Positions 35,038 through 44,511 of a stretch of DNA of 64,000 bases are shown in pieces. This DNA comes from Shewanella denitrificans OS217 (GTDB taxonomy: Bacteria > Pseudomonadota > Gammaproteobacteria > Enterobacterales > Shewanellaceae), in NCBI RefSeq assembly GCF_000013765.1, contig NC_007954.1, positions 1,302,001 through 1,366,000 on the forward strand. Reading direction: 5' to 3'. The notes under the pieces are model-generated. The model was not told the origin of the DNA and did not search any database. It was given only the letters and a program-made list of their open reading frames with translations. Numbering within the stretch: position 1 is the stretch's first letter; every line of letters starts with the position of its first letter. The translations under genes were made by a program, and so were the position numbers.

Positions 35038-36170
35038 ACTCAGCTATTATTGAACATGTGAAACTACAAAATATAACGTTTTGGAGTTCAGTGCCGTGCT
35101 CAATATTGAATCCTTTATATAACGTATTTTCCCGAAGTGATGATATTAGAAGTGTCACCGCAACTTCAGAAGGCGAAGCTGTTGGTATCGCAAGTGGAGC
35201 ATGGCTAGCAGGAGAAAGAGCTGGAGTTATGATGCAAAACTCTGGTCTTGGAAATGCTATTAACCCACTGACATCACTTAATATTCCTTTTCAGATCCCT
35301 CTTGCTTTAATGATTACCTGGAGAGGGAAGCCGGGTATGAAGGATGAACCTCAGCATGAGTTCATGGGGAAAATCACGCCTTCGTTGCTTAGTCTATTGG
35401 AGTTTGGTGCAGAAGAAATTTCAACGGATTTAGTGAGATTAGAGCAGAGCTTTAGAACGCTTGCAGCGCAATTAGATGAGCGTAAGTCTCACGCTTTGTT
35501 AATACCCTCTGGTATTTTGTCTTCGCAAGCATTTGATGTCACTCCATCAAATGAAATAGTGACAACTTCAGTACAGAACTTCCTTGATAACAGAGGGATA
35601 CCTACCCGATACAAAGCTATTGAAGCTTGTTTGGATACCCTGCCTGAACTATCCGCTATTATTGCCACCACAGGCAAAACCGGGCGGGAACTTTTCACTA
35701 TTGGAGATCAGGAACGTTTCTTTTATCAGGTTGGATCAATGGGGTGTGCTTCTGCTATCGGATTAGGGGTAGCGTTGAACTCAAAATTACCGATTGTCAT
35801 TTTTGATGGCGATGGCGCAGCTCTTATGAAACTCGGTAATTTGGCGACGATCGGTAATCAATCACCGGAAAATCTGATTCACATCATTTTTGACAATGGA
35901 GTTTACGATTCAACCGGGGGGCAATTTACTCACTCTCAGACAACTGATTTTGCGGAGATTGCAAAGGCCTGTGGCTATTGTAACGTTTACCGGGCTAATT
36001 CTATTGAGGGGCTGCGCAAGTCAGTTACGAACGCTGTTAAAGAATCTGGCCCTAATTTAATCCATATGAAAATTGCACCGGGTAGCTTAAAAAATCTGGC
36101 AAGACCAACAGTCTCTCCATCTGAAGTTGCTTTCAGATTCAGGACATTTCTAACCAAACACAAGTTATAG
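35034..36170 (+). CDS. phosphonopyruvate decarboxylase
   Basis: 378 residues, thiamine-diphosphate-dependent. Turns phosphonopyruvate into phosphonoacetaldehyde and so pulls the unfavourable mutase reaction forward. Marks: TATSEGEAVGIASGAWLAG (catalytic Glu region), MMQNSGLGNAINPLTSL, a DEPQHEFMGKITPSLL loop, then the ThDP motif FDGDGAALMKLGNLATIGNQSPENLIHIIFDN. Length and order fit Fom2/AepY/Ppd. ATGA overlap with the mutase gene means coupled translation. Confidence 0.95.
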   Translation: MNSAIIEHVKLQNITFWSSVPCSILNPLYNVFSRSDDIRSVTATSEGEAVGIASGAWLAGERAGVMMQNSGLGNAINPLTSLNIPFQIPLALMITWRGKPGMKDEPQHEFMGKITPSLLSLLEFGAEEISTDLVRLEQSFRTLAAQLDERKSHALLIPSGILSSQAFDVTPSNEIVTTSVQNFLDNRGIPTRYKAIEACLDTLPELSAIIATTGKTGRELFTIGDQERFFYQVGSMGCASAIGLGVALNSKLPIVIFDGDGAALMKLGNLATIGNQSPENLIHIIFDNGVYDSTGGQFTHSQTTDFAEIAKACGYCNVYRANSIEGLRKSVTNAVKESGPNLIHMKIAPGSLKNLARPTVSPSEVAFRFRTFLTKHKL

Positions 36171-36178
36171 AGAGTGTC

Positions 36179-38407
36179 ATGCCAAAAGTGAATAATGCAG
36201 ATTCGAGCGTATTAGCAATTATTGGTGGTGGGCCAACATGTACTTATGCCGTAGAACGTTTGGCAGCAAACTTCAATCACTACCGAAATGAGCTACGAGC
36301 TTGCACCATTTATATATTTGACAAGACGGGCTACTTTGGCGCTGGTGAGGTACACAGTCCTGCTCAACCTAAAACAAGTTTTTTGAATCGAATTTCCGGA
36401 CAAGTTTGCTTTGCAGCTGATGAATCTAATATTCATGCAGGTCCATTACTGCAATTGTCTTTCCGTCCAACACTTCATCAGTGGTGCCAACGAAAATATC
36501 GAGAAACGGGGGATAAAACTTATAATATAGGTGCTCAGGATTGGCCTCAACGAGCATTACATGGAGAAGCATTAACGGAATGTTTCAATCGTTATATTGA
36601 GCTTTTGAAAGGGCTTGAGAATGTGACAGTTCATCTTATTAAAGATGAAGTGGTGGATATTCAAAAGGCAGCTAATACTTACCTTGTAGAATCAACTCGT
36701 AATGGCACTATCAGGTGCGATCATATTTTACTTGCTACAGGGCACTCTTCAAATCGACCGGAATTGTCATCCTCTATAAACAAACTAGTCAGCCATGCTA
36801 ATAAGCATAAGGACTTAAGGTTTGTAAACTATGCTTATCCCTTAGATCAAAAATTGCATAATATTGATGCATCAAAAACCGTAGCAGTACAAGGACTTGG
36901 ATTGACAGCCATTGATGTTTTTCTGTATTTGACAGAGGGACGAGGAGGTCGGTTTGTGACGAATGAACGAAATGAATGTGTTTACATTCCATCCGGACAG
37001 GAGCCCCGGCTAGTAGGTTTTAGTCGCAGTGGGTTATTTACGACAACTCGACCACATAATGAGAAAGAAAAAGATATAGAAAACCTGGAACACAAAGGCG
37101 AATTTTTAACCAGTCACTCAGTCGATCTCCTGCGTCAGCACCGTGGATTCGGAAGACAAAATAAACTCGATTTTGAACTTCACCTTTGGCCAATCATTCG
37201 TTTGGAACAAGCCCACCTATATTATAAGACACTGTTTGGTAAGGAGTTTTCTGATTTTCTGACATCGAGATTACAAAATCATTTTGAAAGATTCTTAAAC
37301 GGAGATGCGAAATTTTCGAACTGCTCTGAACAAGCAATCGCATTTTTTGAATCATATATTGATGATGAAGTGGGACAGTTAATGACTATCATCGAAGTTG
37401 TTTTGGGTAAGCAATATACAGAACAATCGACTTACCCTGATCCGATAGTTCAGTCTGCAATAATTTATTATTTTAAATTTTTTAGTGGTATTGATTTTAG
37501 TGAAGAGTTAAGTCAGTACGAAATTGGGTCTGAGATTTATTCGATTGTTTACCAACAGTTAAACTCTCCATGGGATCACTCACGTTGTGTGACTGAGCAC
37601 AAATATTCCTGGGAAAATGTTTATCAACCCATTCGCGGAGTACCGGCTGGAAAGGAGTATACGAAAGCCTTGGTCAGGTTTATGGAAGAAGACAACAAAT
37701 TTGCTCGTCAGAATAATCTTCGTAATCCTGTAAAAGCTCTTTGTGATGGAGTTTGGCGAGACCTCAGGCAGGTACTTGCATATGCTATTGATGATGGCGG
37801 CTTAACTCCGGAATCACATGAAATTTTTCTTTCTAAATATATGCGTATTCATAACCGATTAGGTAATGGGGCTGGCACGGAAGTCATGGAGAAAATGCTG
37901 GCTTTGATAAAGGCCGGAATTATTGATGTATCAATCGGCAGTCATCCAGAGATCACTTTAGAAGAGGAGAAAGGAAGTTTCAGTCTGAAAAGTAATGATG
38001 GAACAGTCCGGATCGATGTAGATATTTTAGTGAATGCAAAAATCCATGAATTCCATGCCACTGCGGACGTAATGCCCCTTTACAGGAATATGCAAAAGCG
38101 TGGCTTGATTCAGCAATGGGAAAATAAGTATGAACTCACTCCATCTTTCCGGCCCGGCGGCATCAGGTTAACCGAGCAGTTTCATCCGCAAAATGAACAC
38201 GAACAGGTTGAAACAGGAATAACGCTCTTAGGGCCTCCTACAGAGGGAAAATATTTCTTTCAAATTGGAGCCGCACGTCCGGCGCAAAATCATCATATTC
38301 TTAATGATGCCATTAATTGGGCTAATGGTTTTATCGACAATTTAAGAATAACTCCGTGTACGGGAATATCTGAAACAGGAGCAGTAGAAGTTGCAAAACT
38401 ACGATAA
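36179..38407 (+). CDS. FAD/NAD(P)-binding protein (NAD_binding_9 type)
   Basis: 742 residues. VLAIIGGGPTCTYAVERLA (residues about 11-29) is the FAD-binding Rossmann start; CDHILLATGHSSNRPE (about 180-195) is the second flavoprotein motif; VAVQGLGLTAIDVFLYLTEG (about 237-256) is the NAD(P)-binding loop. The remaining 450 residues are long and poorly conserved, with RGVPAGKEYTKALVRFMEED and a late FRPGGIRLTEQFHPQNE. Proteins of this type are hydroxylase-like flavoenzymes of unknown substrate. In this operon it could oxidise the aminophosphonate or its nitrogen; that is inference. Overlaps the next start. Confidence 0.75.
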   Translation: MPKVNNADSSVLAIIGGGPTCTYAVERLAANFNHYRNELRACTIYIFDKTGYFGAGEVHSPAQPKTSFLNRISGQVCFAADESNIHAGPLLQLSFRPTLHQWCQRKYRETGDKTYNIGAQDWPQRALHGEALTECFNRYIELLKGLENVTVHLIKDEVVDIQKAANTYLVESTRNGTIRCDHILLATGHSSNRPELSSSINKLVSHANKHKDLRFVNYAYPLDQKLHNIDASKTVAVQGLGLTAIDVFLYLTEGRGGRFVTNERNECVYIPSGQEPRLVGFSRSGLFTTTRPHNEKEKDIENLEHKGEFLTSHSVDLLRQHRGFGRQNKLDFELHLWPIIRLEQAHLYYKTLFGKEFSDFLTSRLQNHFERFLNGDAKFSNCSEQAIAFFESYIDDEVGQLMTIIEVVLGKQYTEQSTYPDPIVQSAIIYYFKFFSGIDFSEELSQYEIGSEIYSIVYQQLNSPWDHSRCVTEHKYSWENVYQPIRGVPAGKEYTKALVRFMEEDNKFARQNNLRNPVKALCDGVWRDLRQVLAYAIDDGGLTPESHEIFLSKYMRIHNRLGNGAGTEVMEKMLALIKAGIIDVSIGSHPEITLEEEKGSFSLKSNDGTVRIDVDILVNAKIHEFHATADVMPLYRNMQKRGLIQQWENKYELTPSFRPGGIRLTEQFHPQNEHEQVETGITLLGPPTEGKYFFQIGAARPAQNHHILNDAINWANGFIDNLRITPCTGISETGAVEVAKLR

Positions 38408-39275
38408 TAGTAACGATAATAGCCAGAGTAAAAGAGGCGAGCTAAGCGTAAGGAATTCTGACACTATTGCTATCATATTGCTTGCTGGCATTGGGCGCAG
38501 GATGCAACATGAATTACCCAAATCACTGATTCCTTTTGAAATTAATGGAGAGGAAGTTACTTTTATAGAGCGGCTTTTACATGTTCTTGGTAAAGCCGGC
38601 GTTAGTCATTTTATACTGGTCGTTAATTCTCATAACTTTGCATACTTTAAGCACTTGGAAAGCTCTTATATTTCGCTGGTCGTGAATCAAAGTGATGTGT
38701 CTTCAACAGGGTCTTCACTGAGTTTAAATTATGGGTTAGACAAATTGCGAGCCAGTGTCTCAAAAGAGATGCCACATCTCCTTATTATGGATGGCGACAT
38801 TATTTTTGAGCAACGATTAGCCAATTTTGTCGTCGATTTTAATGCAGGCTCAGCCCTATTTGTTACACCCAATATTTCAGAGGATGAAGAAGAAGTTAGG
38901 GTGTATCTCCAAAATCAACAACCCAAATTAATTGGTAAAGGTATTACGAGCGAAATATCAAAAAACTTGTATCTGGCAGGTGAAAGCTTAGGCATCATTA
39001 AATTGTGCCCTGATGATCTCCCTCTCTTACATAGCCTTACAACCTGGTTATGTGGTTCTCCTTCAAATCCGAAAGCATTTGGTTATGCCCGACAAAAATC
39101 GGAGCATGAAGAAATTTGGCAGTATTTTTTTAATTTAGAACGACTTATTGTTGTATCTGTGGCGAAAGATCTGGTTTTTTCTGAATGTGATAGCCTTGAA
39201 GACAGAGAACATATTAACGAGGTCGTGTTGCCGAAAATTTTAGTTAACGATAAACGGATCTTTGCACACTCATGA
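38391..39275 (+). CDS. second nucleotidyltransferase of the phosphonate operon
   Basis: 294 residues. Rossmann-like NTP-transferase: IILLAGIGRRMQHELPKSLIPFEINGEE (residues about 28-55) carries the G-x-G-x-R and P-K-x-L motifs, and LLIMDGDIIFEQ the metal-binding Asp. Resembles PntC-type phosphonate cytidylyltransferases as well as sugar nucleotidyltransferases. A second such enzyme beside the one fused to PEP mutase is notable: one may activate the phosphonate before methylation and the other a later intermediate. The start overlaps the upstream gene by 17 bases; a later start at 38442 is less likely. Confidence 0.75.
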   Translation: MQNYDNSNDNSQSKRGELSVRNSDTIAIILLAGIGRRMQHELPKSLIPFEINGEEVTFIERLLHVLGKAGVSHFILVVNSHNFAYFKHLESSYISLVVNQSDVSSTGSSLSLNYGLDKLRASVSKEMPHLLIMDGDIIFEQRLANFVVDFNAGSALFVTPNISEDEEEVRVYLQNQQPKLIGKGITSEISKNLYLAGESLGIIKLCPDDLPLLHSLTTWLCGSPSNPKAFGYARQKSEHEEIWQYFFNLERLIVVSVAKDLVFSECDSLEDREHINEVVLPKILVNDKRIFAHS

Positions 39276-40363
39276 ATACCAAATTGTTTACTCCCGGACC
39301 TTTATCCACCTCGTTTCTAACCAAAGAGGCGATGTTAAATGATTGGCCTTCCAGAGATCAGGACTTTGAAGATTTAACGGCTGGGGTGATAAAACAAATA
39401 GGTGATATCTATCGCTTCCCTGTTACCACTGAGTGTGTCCTGCTCCAGGGGCCTTCGACCTATGCGATTGAGGCTACCCTGAAAACCTTAGTTAAAAAGA
39501 AGGACCGGATATTAGCGCTATCCAATGGGGTTTATGGCGATCGAATGTATGAGATTGCTCAATGTTCTGGTTTGGATGTCGATCTGGTTTCGATTCCTTA
39601 TAACCAGGCAATTGATGAAAAATCGCTGGCAGAGATAGAGTTTGAACCTAGCAGATACGACTTTGTGACGTTTGTTCATTGCGAAACAAGTACTGGTGTA
39701 TTGAATGATATCAAAGCCATTAACGAATTCGCATCAGCATATAAATTACGCTTAATTGTAGATGCGGTATCAACTTTTGGTGCTTTGCCCCTTTTTGCTC
39801 AGAGTGAATTTTCCACCGCAATTATTGGGTCTGCCAATAAATGTCTTGAGGGGGTGCCTGGTGTTACATTCGCCTGTATTAACAAAGAGCAGTTGCAGGC
39901 TGCTGAAGGTAATAGCGATTCAGTTAGCTTTGATTTGCATAGCCAGTGGCACTATATGAATCAGAAGAAACAGTGGCGATTTTCTCCTCCTACTCATGTT
40001 GTTAGCGCATTCAATTACGCGTTGGAACAATTTCATAAGGAAGGTGGTCAGGTAAAGCGAAAAGCTCGCTACGAGGAAAACTATCAATCGTTAGTTATTG
40101 CTATGAAAAAATTGGGATTCAAGTGTTTAGTGCCTGAGTCTATTCATTCCCCGATTATTGTTTCTTATTTACTTGAACCTTACATAAATGATTTTCCTTC
40201 ATTTTATCAATTTCTTAAAACTAAAGGTTTGTTTTTGTATCCCGGAGCATTAAATAAAATCAAGTACTTTCGTGTAGGTTGCATAGGCGATATTACAAGT
40301 GATGATATCAGGTCATTAACAACTGCTATTGAAGAGTATTTAACGATAAAGGTTGGACGTTAG
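39272..40363 (+). CDS. 2-aminoethylphosphonate-type aminotransferase (class V)
   Basis: 363 residues, PLP-dependent. PhnW-like enzymes interconvert phosphonoacetaldehyde and 2-aminoethylphosphonate. Marks: LFTPGPLSTSFLTKEAMLNDWPSRDQDF, LLQGPSTYAIEATLKT, SNGVYGDRM, VHCETSTGVLND, DAVSTFGALP and the PLP lysine in GSANKCLEGVPG (near residue 191). After decarboxylation the aldehyde is the expected substrate, so the operon would make an aminophosphonate. Four-base ATGA overlap with the gene before. Confidence 0.9.
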   Translation: MNTKLFTPGPLSTSFLTKEAMLNDWPSRDQDFEDLTAGVIKQIGDIYRFPVTTECVLLQGPSTYAIEATLKTLVKKKDRILALSNGVYGDRMYEIAQCSGLDVDLVSIPYNQAIDEKSLAEIEFEPSRYDFVTFVHCETSTGVLNDIKAINEFASAYKLRLIVDAVSTFGALPLFAQSEFSTAIIGSANKCLEGVPGVTFACINKEQLQAAEGNSDSVSFDLHSQWHYMNQKKQWRFSPPTHVVSAFNYALEQFHKEGGQVKRKARYEENYQSLVIAMKKLGFKCLVPESIHSPIIVSYLLEPYINDFPSFYQFLKTKGLFLYPGALNKIKYFRVGCIGDITSDDIRSLTTAIEEYLTIKVGR

Positions 40364-41203
40364 ATGGAATTAGATGCCTGTTTAATTATTAAGTTCGGTG
40401 GCAGCATTATTACTGATAGGGAATCACCCTATACACTGAAACGTGACATGTGTAATGCATTAATTCAAAAAGTCATTGCACTAAAACAGCAGTCTGCGAC
40501 ACCAATATTGTTAGTTTTAGGAGGCGGTGCATATGGTCATCCTCCCGTTCACGAGTATGGTTTAGCCTCCGCAAGGGGCAATGGGACAGTCTCTAATCTT
40601 CAATTCTCCCGTTTAACTACTGGTTTGTATAAATTGATGGTTGATTTCATGCAAATCAGCTATGAAAACAGTCTTGAGATGCACCCATTTCAATCCAGCT
40701 CATTATTTATGTGCCAAGACGGCAAGGTCAAATCAGTGTTTTCAGAAGCGATTGAAAAATCTTTACAATTTAATGATATTCCATTACTCACAGGTGGTTC
40801 CGCTTACGACACGACACTCGGACAACTCGTTTTTGGGAGTGATCGGATCCCAGAGTTGCTGACCAAGATGTTTAAGGTGTCTAAGTGCATTTTTGTATCT
40901 GATGTTGACGGTGTTTATGAACATACGGGTGGAAAAATGTTTGATGAGATAACACCAGAGCTTTATCCCTCTTTATCTGATGCAATTTTTGCAACAGGGC
41001 GACTGGATGTTACCGGCAGTATGAAAGGAAAGGTCGATGCTGCGATGCGGCTAGCGGAAATGGAGGTCTCATCAGTTATCTGTTCCGCAGCAACATTCCT
41101 GGCTACCGGAGTTAGTGATATCTGCTCGGGTAATATTAGCGGTACCCACTTTAATTCTTCTGAAAAAGTTGGCTTAAACCCTAAAATGGAGGAATTATGT
41201 TAA
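40364..41203 (+). CDS. FomA/isopentenyl-phosphate-kinase-like small-molecule kinase
   Basis: 279 residues, amino-acid-kinase fold. KFGGSIITDRES (K10, G12-G13) and GGGAYGHPPV with H59, the phosphate-cradling His of IPK and FomA, are present. Later GSDRIPELL, VSDVDGVY and DVTGSMKGKVDAA match the FomA order. FomA phosphorylates the phosphonate of fosfomycin, blocking its action in the producer. Next to a second kinase, the pair recalls FomA-FomB, so self-resistance or an obligatory protecting phosphate are both possible. IPK activity in an isoprenoid route is the alternative. Confidence 0.8.
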   Translation: MELDACLIIKFGGSIITDRESPYTLKRDMCNALIQKVIALKQQSATPILLVLGGGAYGHPPVHEYGLASARGNGTVSNLQFSRLTTGLYKLMVDFMQISYENSLEMHPFQSSSLFMCQDGKVKSVFSEAIEKSLQFNDIPLLTGGSAYDTTLGQLVFGSDRIPELLTKMFKVSKCIFVSDVDGVYEHTGGKMFDEITPELYPSLSDAIFATGRLDVTGSMKGKVDAAMRLAEMEVSSVICSAATFLATGVSDICSGNISGTHFNSSEKVGLNPKMEELC

Positions 41204-41850
41204 TCGCTCTTACGGGTGCTGATGGTGTAGGTAAAAGTACGGTTTCAAAGTTACTCTTACAAGAAGTGGCCCATCATGGTAAGCGTTTTAAAACGTTGGA
41301 CCGATGGAATATGTTAGATACTTCGCTATTTCCTCAAAGTCGATTTATCAGTGCGCCACTTCCTGAGGTAAAGCAGTGTGTCGCAGAAATGGAAGGACCC
41401 TCTCGATTCTTATTTATTCTTTGGACAATATACGGCGTCCTTGAATCTTATGACCCAGCCTCTCCTCACATCACCTTTATAGATAGCTATTGGATGAAAC
41501 ATGCAGCAGCAGAGGTGGCTTATGGATTACCTGAAAAATTTGTTTTGAATATTATTGAATTACTTCCAAAACCGGATTTGACCATTCTGCTTGATCTGTC
41601 ACCAGAACTAGCTTATGAACGTAAAGAAAAATCTGGATTTGCTGATTTAAATTATTATGAATGCGGAATGGATAAAACGCGCTCTTACAATAGCTTTATC
41701 CAGCATCAAAGCAAAATTCGTTCTCAGTTATTATGTTGGGCTGACAGCAATAAATGGCACAAAATAGATACTTCCAGACCGGTTGAGGAAGTTGCAGCAG
41801 CAGTGTCCGGATTAGCTATTGAACATTTTTTTGATACTAAAAGTCATTGA
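41197..41850 (+). CDS. P-loop kinase, thymidylate-kinase-like
   Basis: 217 residues. Walker A GADGVGKST at residues 7-15; DRWNML in place of the dTMP-kinase DR(E/Y) motif; FIDSYWMKHAAAEVAYGLP as LID/NMP part; LTILLDLSPELAYERKEKSG as the late strand. Nucleoside monophosphate kinases of this group are housekeeping, but this copy is divergent, translated in overlap with a FomA-like kinase and lies in a secondary-metabolite operon. A second phosphorylation of the phosphonate or recycling of CMP are plausible roles; neither is shown. Confidence 0.75.
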   Translation: MLIALTGADGVGKSTVSKLLLQEVAHHGKRFKTLDRWNMLDTSLFPQSRFISAPLPEVKQCVAEMEGPSRFLFILWTIYGVLESYDPASPHITFIDSYWMKHAAAEVAYGLPEKFVLNIIELLPKPDLTILLDLSPELAYERKEKSGFADLNYYECGMDKTRSYNSFIQHQSKIRSQLLCWADSNKWHKIDTSRPVEEVAAAVSGLAIEHFFDTKSH

Positions 41851-41877
41851 GCCATAGTAGGCAGGGAAGAAGTAAGA

Positions 41878-43578
41878 ATGAAAGAACAAAATAACGATAC
41901 CATTCCTATCAGAATACTCCAGCAAACTGCGCTTGAAATTAATGTACCTCAGAACAGCTCGCTTAGAGAATATTTAGGCACAAAAGATGAAACCTCCAGA
42001 ACACCCTGTGCTCGGAAACCACCTAAATATGAAGTTTACAATCAAGGTTATTCTGCGCCACCTAAAGTGTTACTGGTATTGCCTCCTATGTGTATGTATG
42101 AAGGCGCAGTTAAGCGACTCATTCCGCCTTTAGGTCTTTGCTATATCGCTGCCAATATGCTCAAACATGGCTATGAAGTTGATATTCTGGACTGCATTGC
42201 TGAAGGTTATGAAACAGAAACATTAATTGCACCTAATATTTACCGTCTGGGCATTACCGAGGAGGAATTCGCTGAACGTATTGAAAGTAGCGATCATGAT
42301 GTAATTTGTTTTTCGATGATATATTCATCTGATATAGAGAATCTGTACCGCTACGCAAAAATTGTTAAGCAGGTGGCAAAGGACAAAGTGGTCATGGCTG
42401 GAGGAATGCATGCCTCTATTTATCCGGAACAATTCATTCGGGATGCAGGACAATGGGATGATCAACCAGTTATTGATTTTGTTATTCGTGGAGAAGGTGA
42501 ATTTCGTCTCATTCACTTTATTGAAAACCTTCAACAGGGAAGGTTCGATATCCATGCTGACGGACTAGTAGGCTGGCATGATGGGGACGTTTTTATTAAT
42601 CCTCAGTATACCCAGATTCAAGATCTGAATGACCTGCCTTTTCCTGCATATCATAAGCTTCCACTGGAAAAATATTTTCATCACAACGTACCATTTTCAC
42701 CTTACCCTCGCGGTAATCGGGTTATGCAAATATATACCTCTCGTGGCTGTCCTATTGGCTGTACTTTTTGTTCAAGTACAAACTTCAATAAAGCCTATCG
42801 GAGTCGAAGTGTTGAAAATGTTATAGAGGAAATCAAATTCTATCAGCGTGAATACGGCATTGATGAGATTCAGTTTGCAGATGACAATTTAACCTTTGAT
42901 AAGAAGCGATCAATTAAACTTTTTAATGAGCTCGAAAAACTCAATATTCAGTGGTGTACTCCAAACGGAATTATGATAAACACCCTTGATGAACAAGTAC
43001 TTGATGCCATGATTCGTTCGGGTCTTTATCAAATAACCCTCTCACTGGATAGTGGGAATGCCGATACTTTGAGAGAAAAACACCGCAAGCCAGTAAAACT
43101 CCAACGTGTGCCAGTCTTGATGGATTATTTGAAAAAACGAGGGGTACTCATGCACGGGACTCTGGTGGTCGGAATGCCGGGGGAAACGGTAGAGGATATC
43201 GAGAAGGGGTTCCGTTATGTGGAGACATTACCATTTAATTCAATGAATGTTTTTATTGCTCAGGCTCTTCCCGGTTCAGAGCTGTTTGAGGTGTCATTAC
43301 AAAACGGCGCTATCACCTATGAAACTTCACTCTATATTGATACTGCGCAATCGACATTAAAGCTAACAGATATTGATGGAAAAGTGTTGGAAGCGTTAGT
43401 GGAAAATTTTCTTAGTGCCTACAATCGAAAAATATATCAACGGGATACTGAGACCTGGAATAAAAAGTATCAGGATCACCAAAAACGAATGGCAAAGATC
43501 TGCATAGGAAAAGCATCTGCCAATACTTCAGCCATTATTGAGGCATCAAATGAATCAAAAGAAAGTGAATGGGCTTAG
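41878..43578 (+). CDS. cobalamin-dependent radical SAM enzyme, probable methyltransferase
   Basis: 566 residues. B12-binding Rossmann domain (about 60-220: VLLVLPPMCMYEGAVKRLIPPLGLCYIAANMLKHGYEVDILDC, then VVMAGGMHAS). Radical SAM domain with C291-x3-C295-x2-C298 (SRGCPIGCTFCSS). Class B methyltransferases of this build include Fom3 and PhpK, which act on phosphonate or phosphinate carbons; Fom3 uses a CMP-activated phosphonate. The neighbouring nucleotidyltransferases make that logic likely here. The N-terminal 60 residues are an extension without recognised motif. Confidence 0.88.
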   Translation: MKEQNNDTIPIRILQQTALEINVPQNSSLREYLGTKDETSRTPCARKPPKYEVYNQGYSAPPKVLLVLPPMCMYEGAVKRLIPPLGLCYIAANMLKHGYEVDILDCIAEGYETETLIAPNIYRLGITEEEFAERIESSDHDVICFSMIYSSDIENLYRYAKIVKQVAKDKVVMAGGMHASIYPEQFIRDAGQWDDQPVIDFVIRGEGEFRLIHFIENLQQGRFDIHADGLVGWHDGDVFINPQYTQIQDLNDLPFPAYHKLPLEKYFHHNVPFSPYPRGNRVMQIYTSRGCPIGCTFCSSTNFNKAYRSRSVENVIEEIKFYQREYGIDEIQFADDNLTFDKKRSIKLFNELEKLNIQWCTPNGIMINTLDEQVLDAMIRSGLYQITLSLDSGNADTLREKHRKPVKLQRVPVLMDYLKKRGVLMHGTLVVGMPGETVEDIEKGFRYVETLPFNSMNVFIAQALPGSELFEVSLQNGAITYETSLYIDTAQSTLKLTDIDGKVLEALVENFLSAYNRKIYQRDTETWNKKYQDHQKRMAKICIGKASANTSAIIEASNESKESEWA

Positions 43579-43629
43579 CGGTTTGCTATTAAAAAGTAAG
43601 AACTTATTGATTACAACTAAGGGGAAAAA

Positions 43630-44403
43630 ATGAATATTGAAGATTTAATCAAGGCTGATGTTGAATATGATCATTTTTTAAACGTCGCACGTCTATCTTT
43701 GTCGCATAATGACAGTCCCGATAATTACCCAAAATATATGGAAGCAATTGAGTATGCATTGGAGAGGTTGAAGCCGGAGTTCGATAAAAAGAGTTATGGT
43801 GATGCGTTCCGTGAAGCATCAGAAGATGCACAATGGTTTGCGACATCTTTGGTAACTAACTCGGAGAGAGAGGGAGATGGAGCAACAAGACTTTGGTCAA
43901 TGGCGGCATGTTGTGATGAGGAAGAAGAAAAAGAACTGGTGAAACGTCATGCGGTTGATGAATCCCGTCATTCCACGATGTATTTGAAAATGTTGGATTA
44001 CACCTTTCCGGATGCGATTGAACCTGAATTTCGTCAGGAACTCGAAGATAAGTTATCTCCGCATTATGCATTAACACAGGATTTATATGTCGTTGAAGAT
44101 TCTGAATATGCCCGCAAGCCATCGGTTGATGATTACATTCAGATGAACATTGCGGAAATCAGAACCGCTATGCACCACATGTTGCAAAGAAAAGCTTTAG
44201 AAAGATTCTGTCCGGAAGAAAATTTTGAGCGAGTGTCTACTTTATCTCGTTCATTGCTGAGAGATGAGCTGATTCATGTGGGTTATACGGCTAAGTTGAT
44301 TGAAGAAAAAGCAGATGAAGGTCTTAATGAGCTGTTTTTTGAAAGGTTGAATGACTTTAACGAAATAACCAAACAAGAGTTAGCACAAAAGGTTTTTGAT
44401 TAA
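43630..44403 (+). CDS. ferritin-like / heme-oxygenase-like diiron protein
   Basis: 257 residues, mostly helical. Two E-x-x-H motifs are clear, DESRH in KRHAVDESRHSTMYLKML (about residues 114-131) and DELIH in LLRDELIHVGYTAKLIEE (about 216-233), with earlier Glu in TNSEREGDGA. This matches a carboxylate-bridged diiron site. Such enzymes desaturate, hydroxylate, cleave C-C bonds or oxidise amines in many natural-product routes. Here it could play the oxidative role HppE plays in fosfomycin synthesis, or act on the amine. GGGGAA before the ATG is its ribosome-binding site. Confidence 0.75.
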   Translation: MNIEDLIKADVEYDHFLNVARLSLSHNDSPDNYPKYMEAIEYALERLKPEFDKKSYGDAFREASEDAQWFATSLVTNSEREGDGATRLWSMAACCDEEEEKELVKRHAVDESRHSTMYLKMLDYTFPDAIEPEFRQELEDKLSPHYALTQDLYVVEDSEYARKPSVDDYIQMNIAEIRTAMHHMLQRKALERFCPEENFERVSTLSRSLLRDELIHVGYTAKLIEEKADEGLNELFFERLNDFNEITKQELAQKVFD

Positions 44404-44511
44404 GCAATAAACAGCTCATTGAAAGTTCAGGTCTACTTGTAAGGGAATTTACCAGTAGACTTGTGATGCTTCACTTGGTCTGAACACGAAAATTTTAGTG
44501 GAACGATAGCC

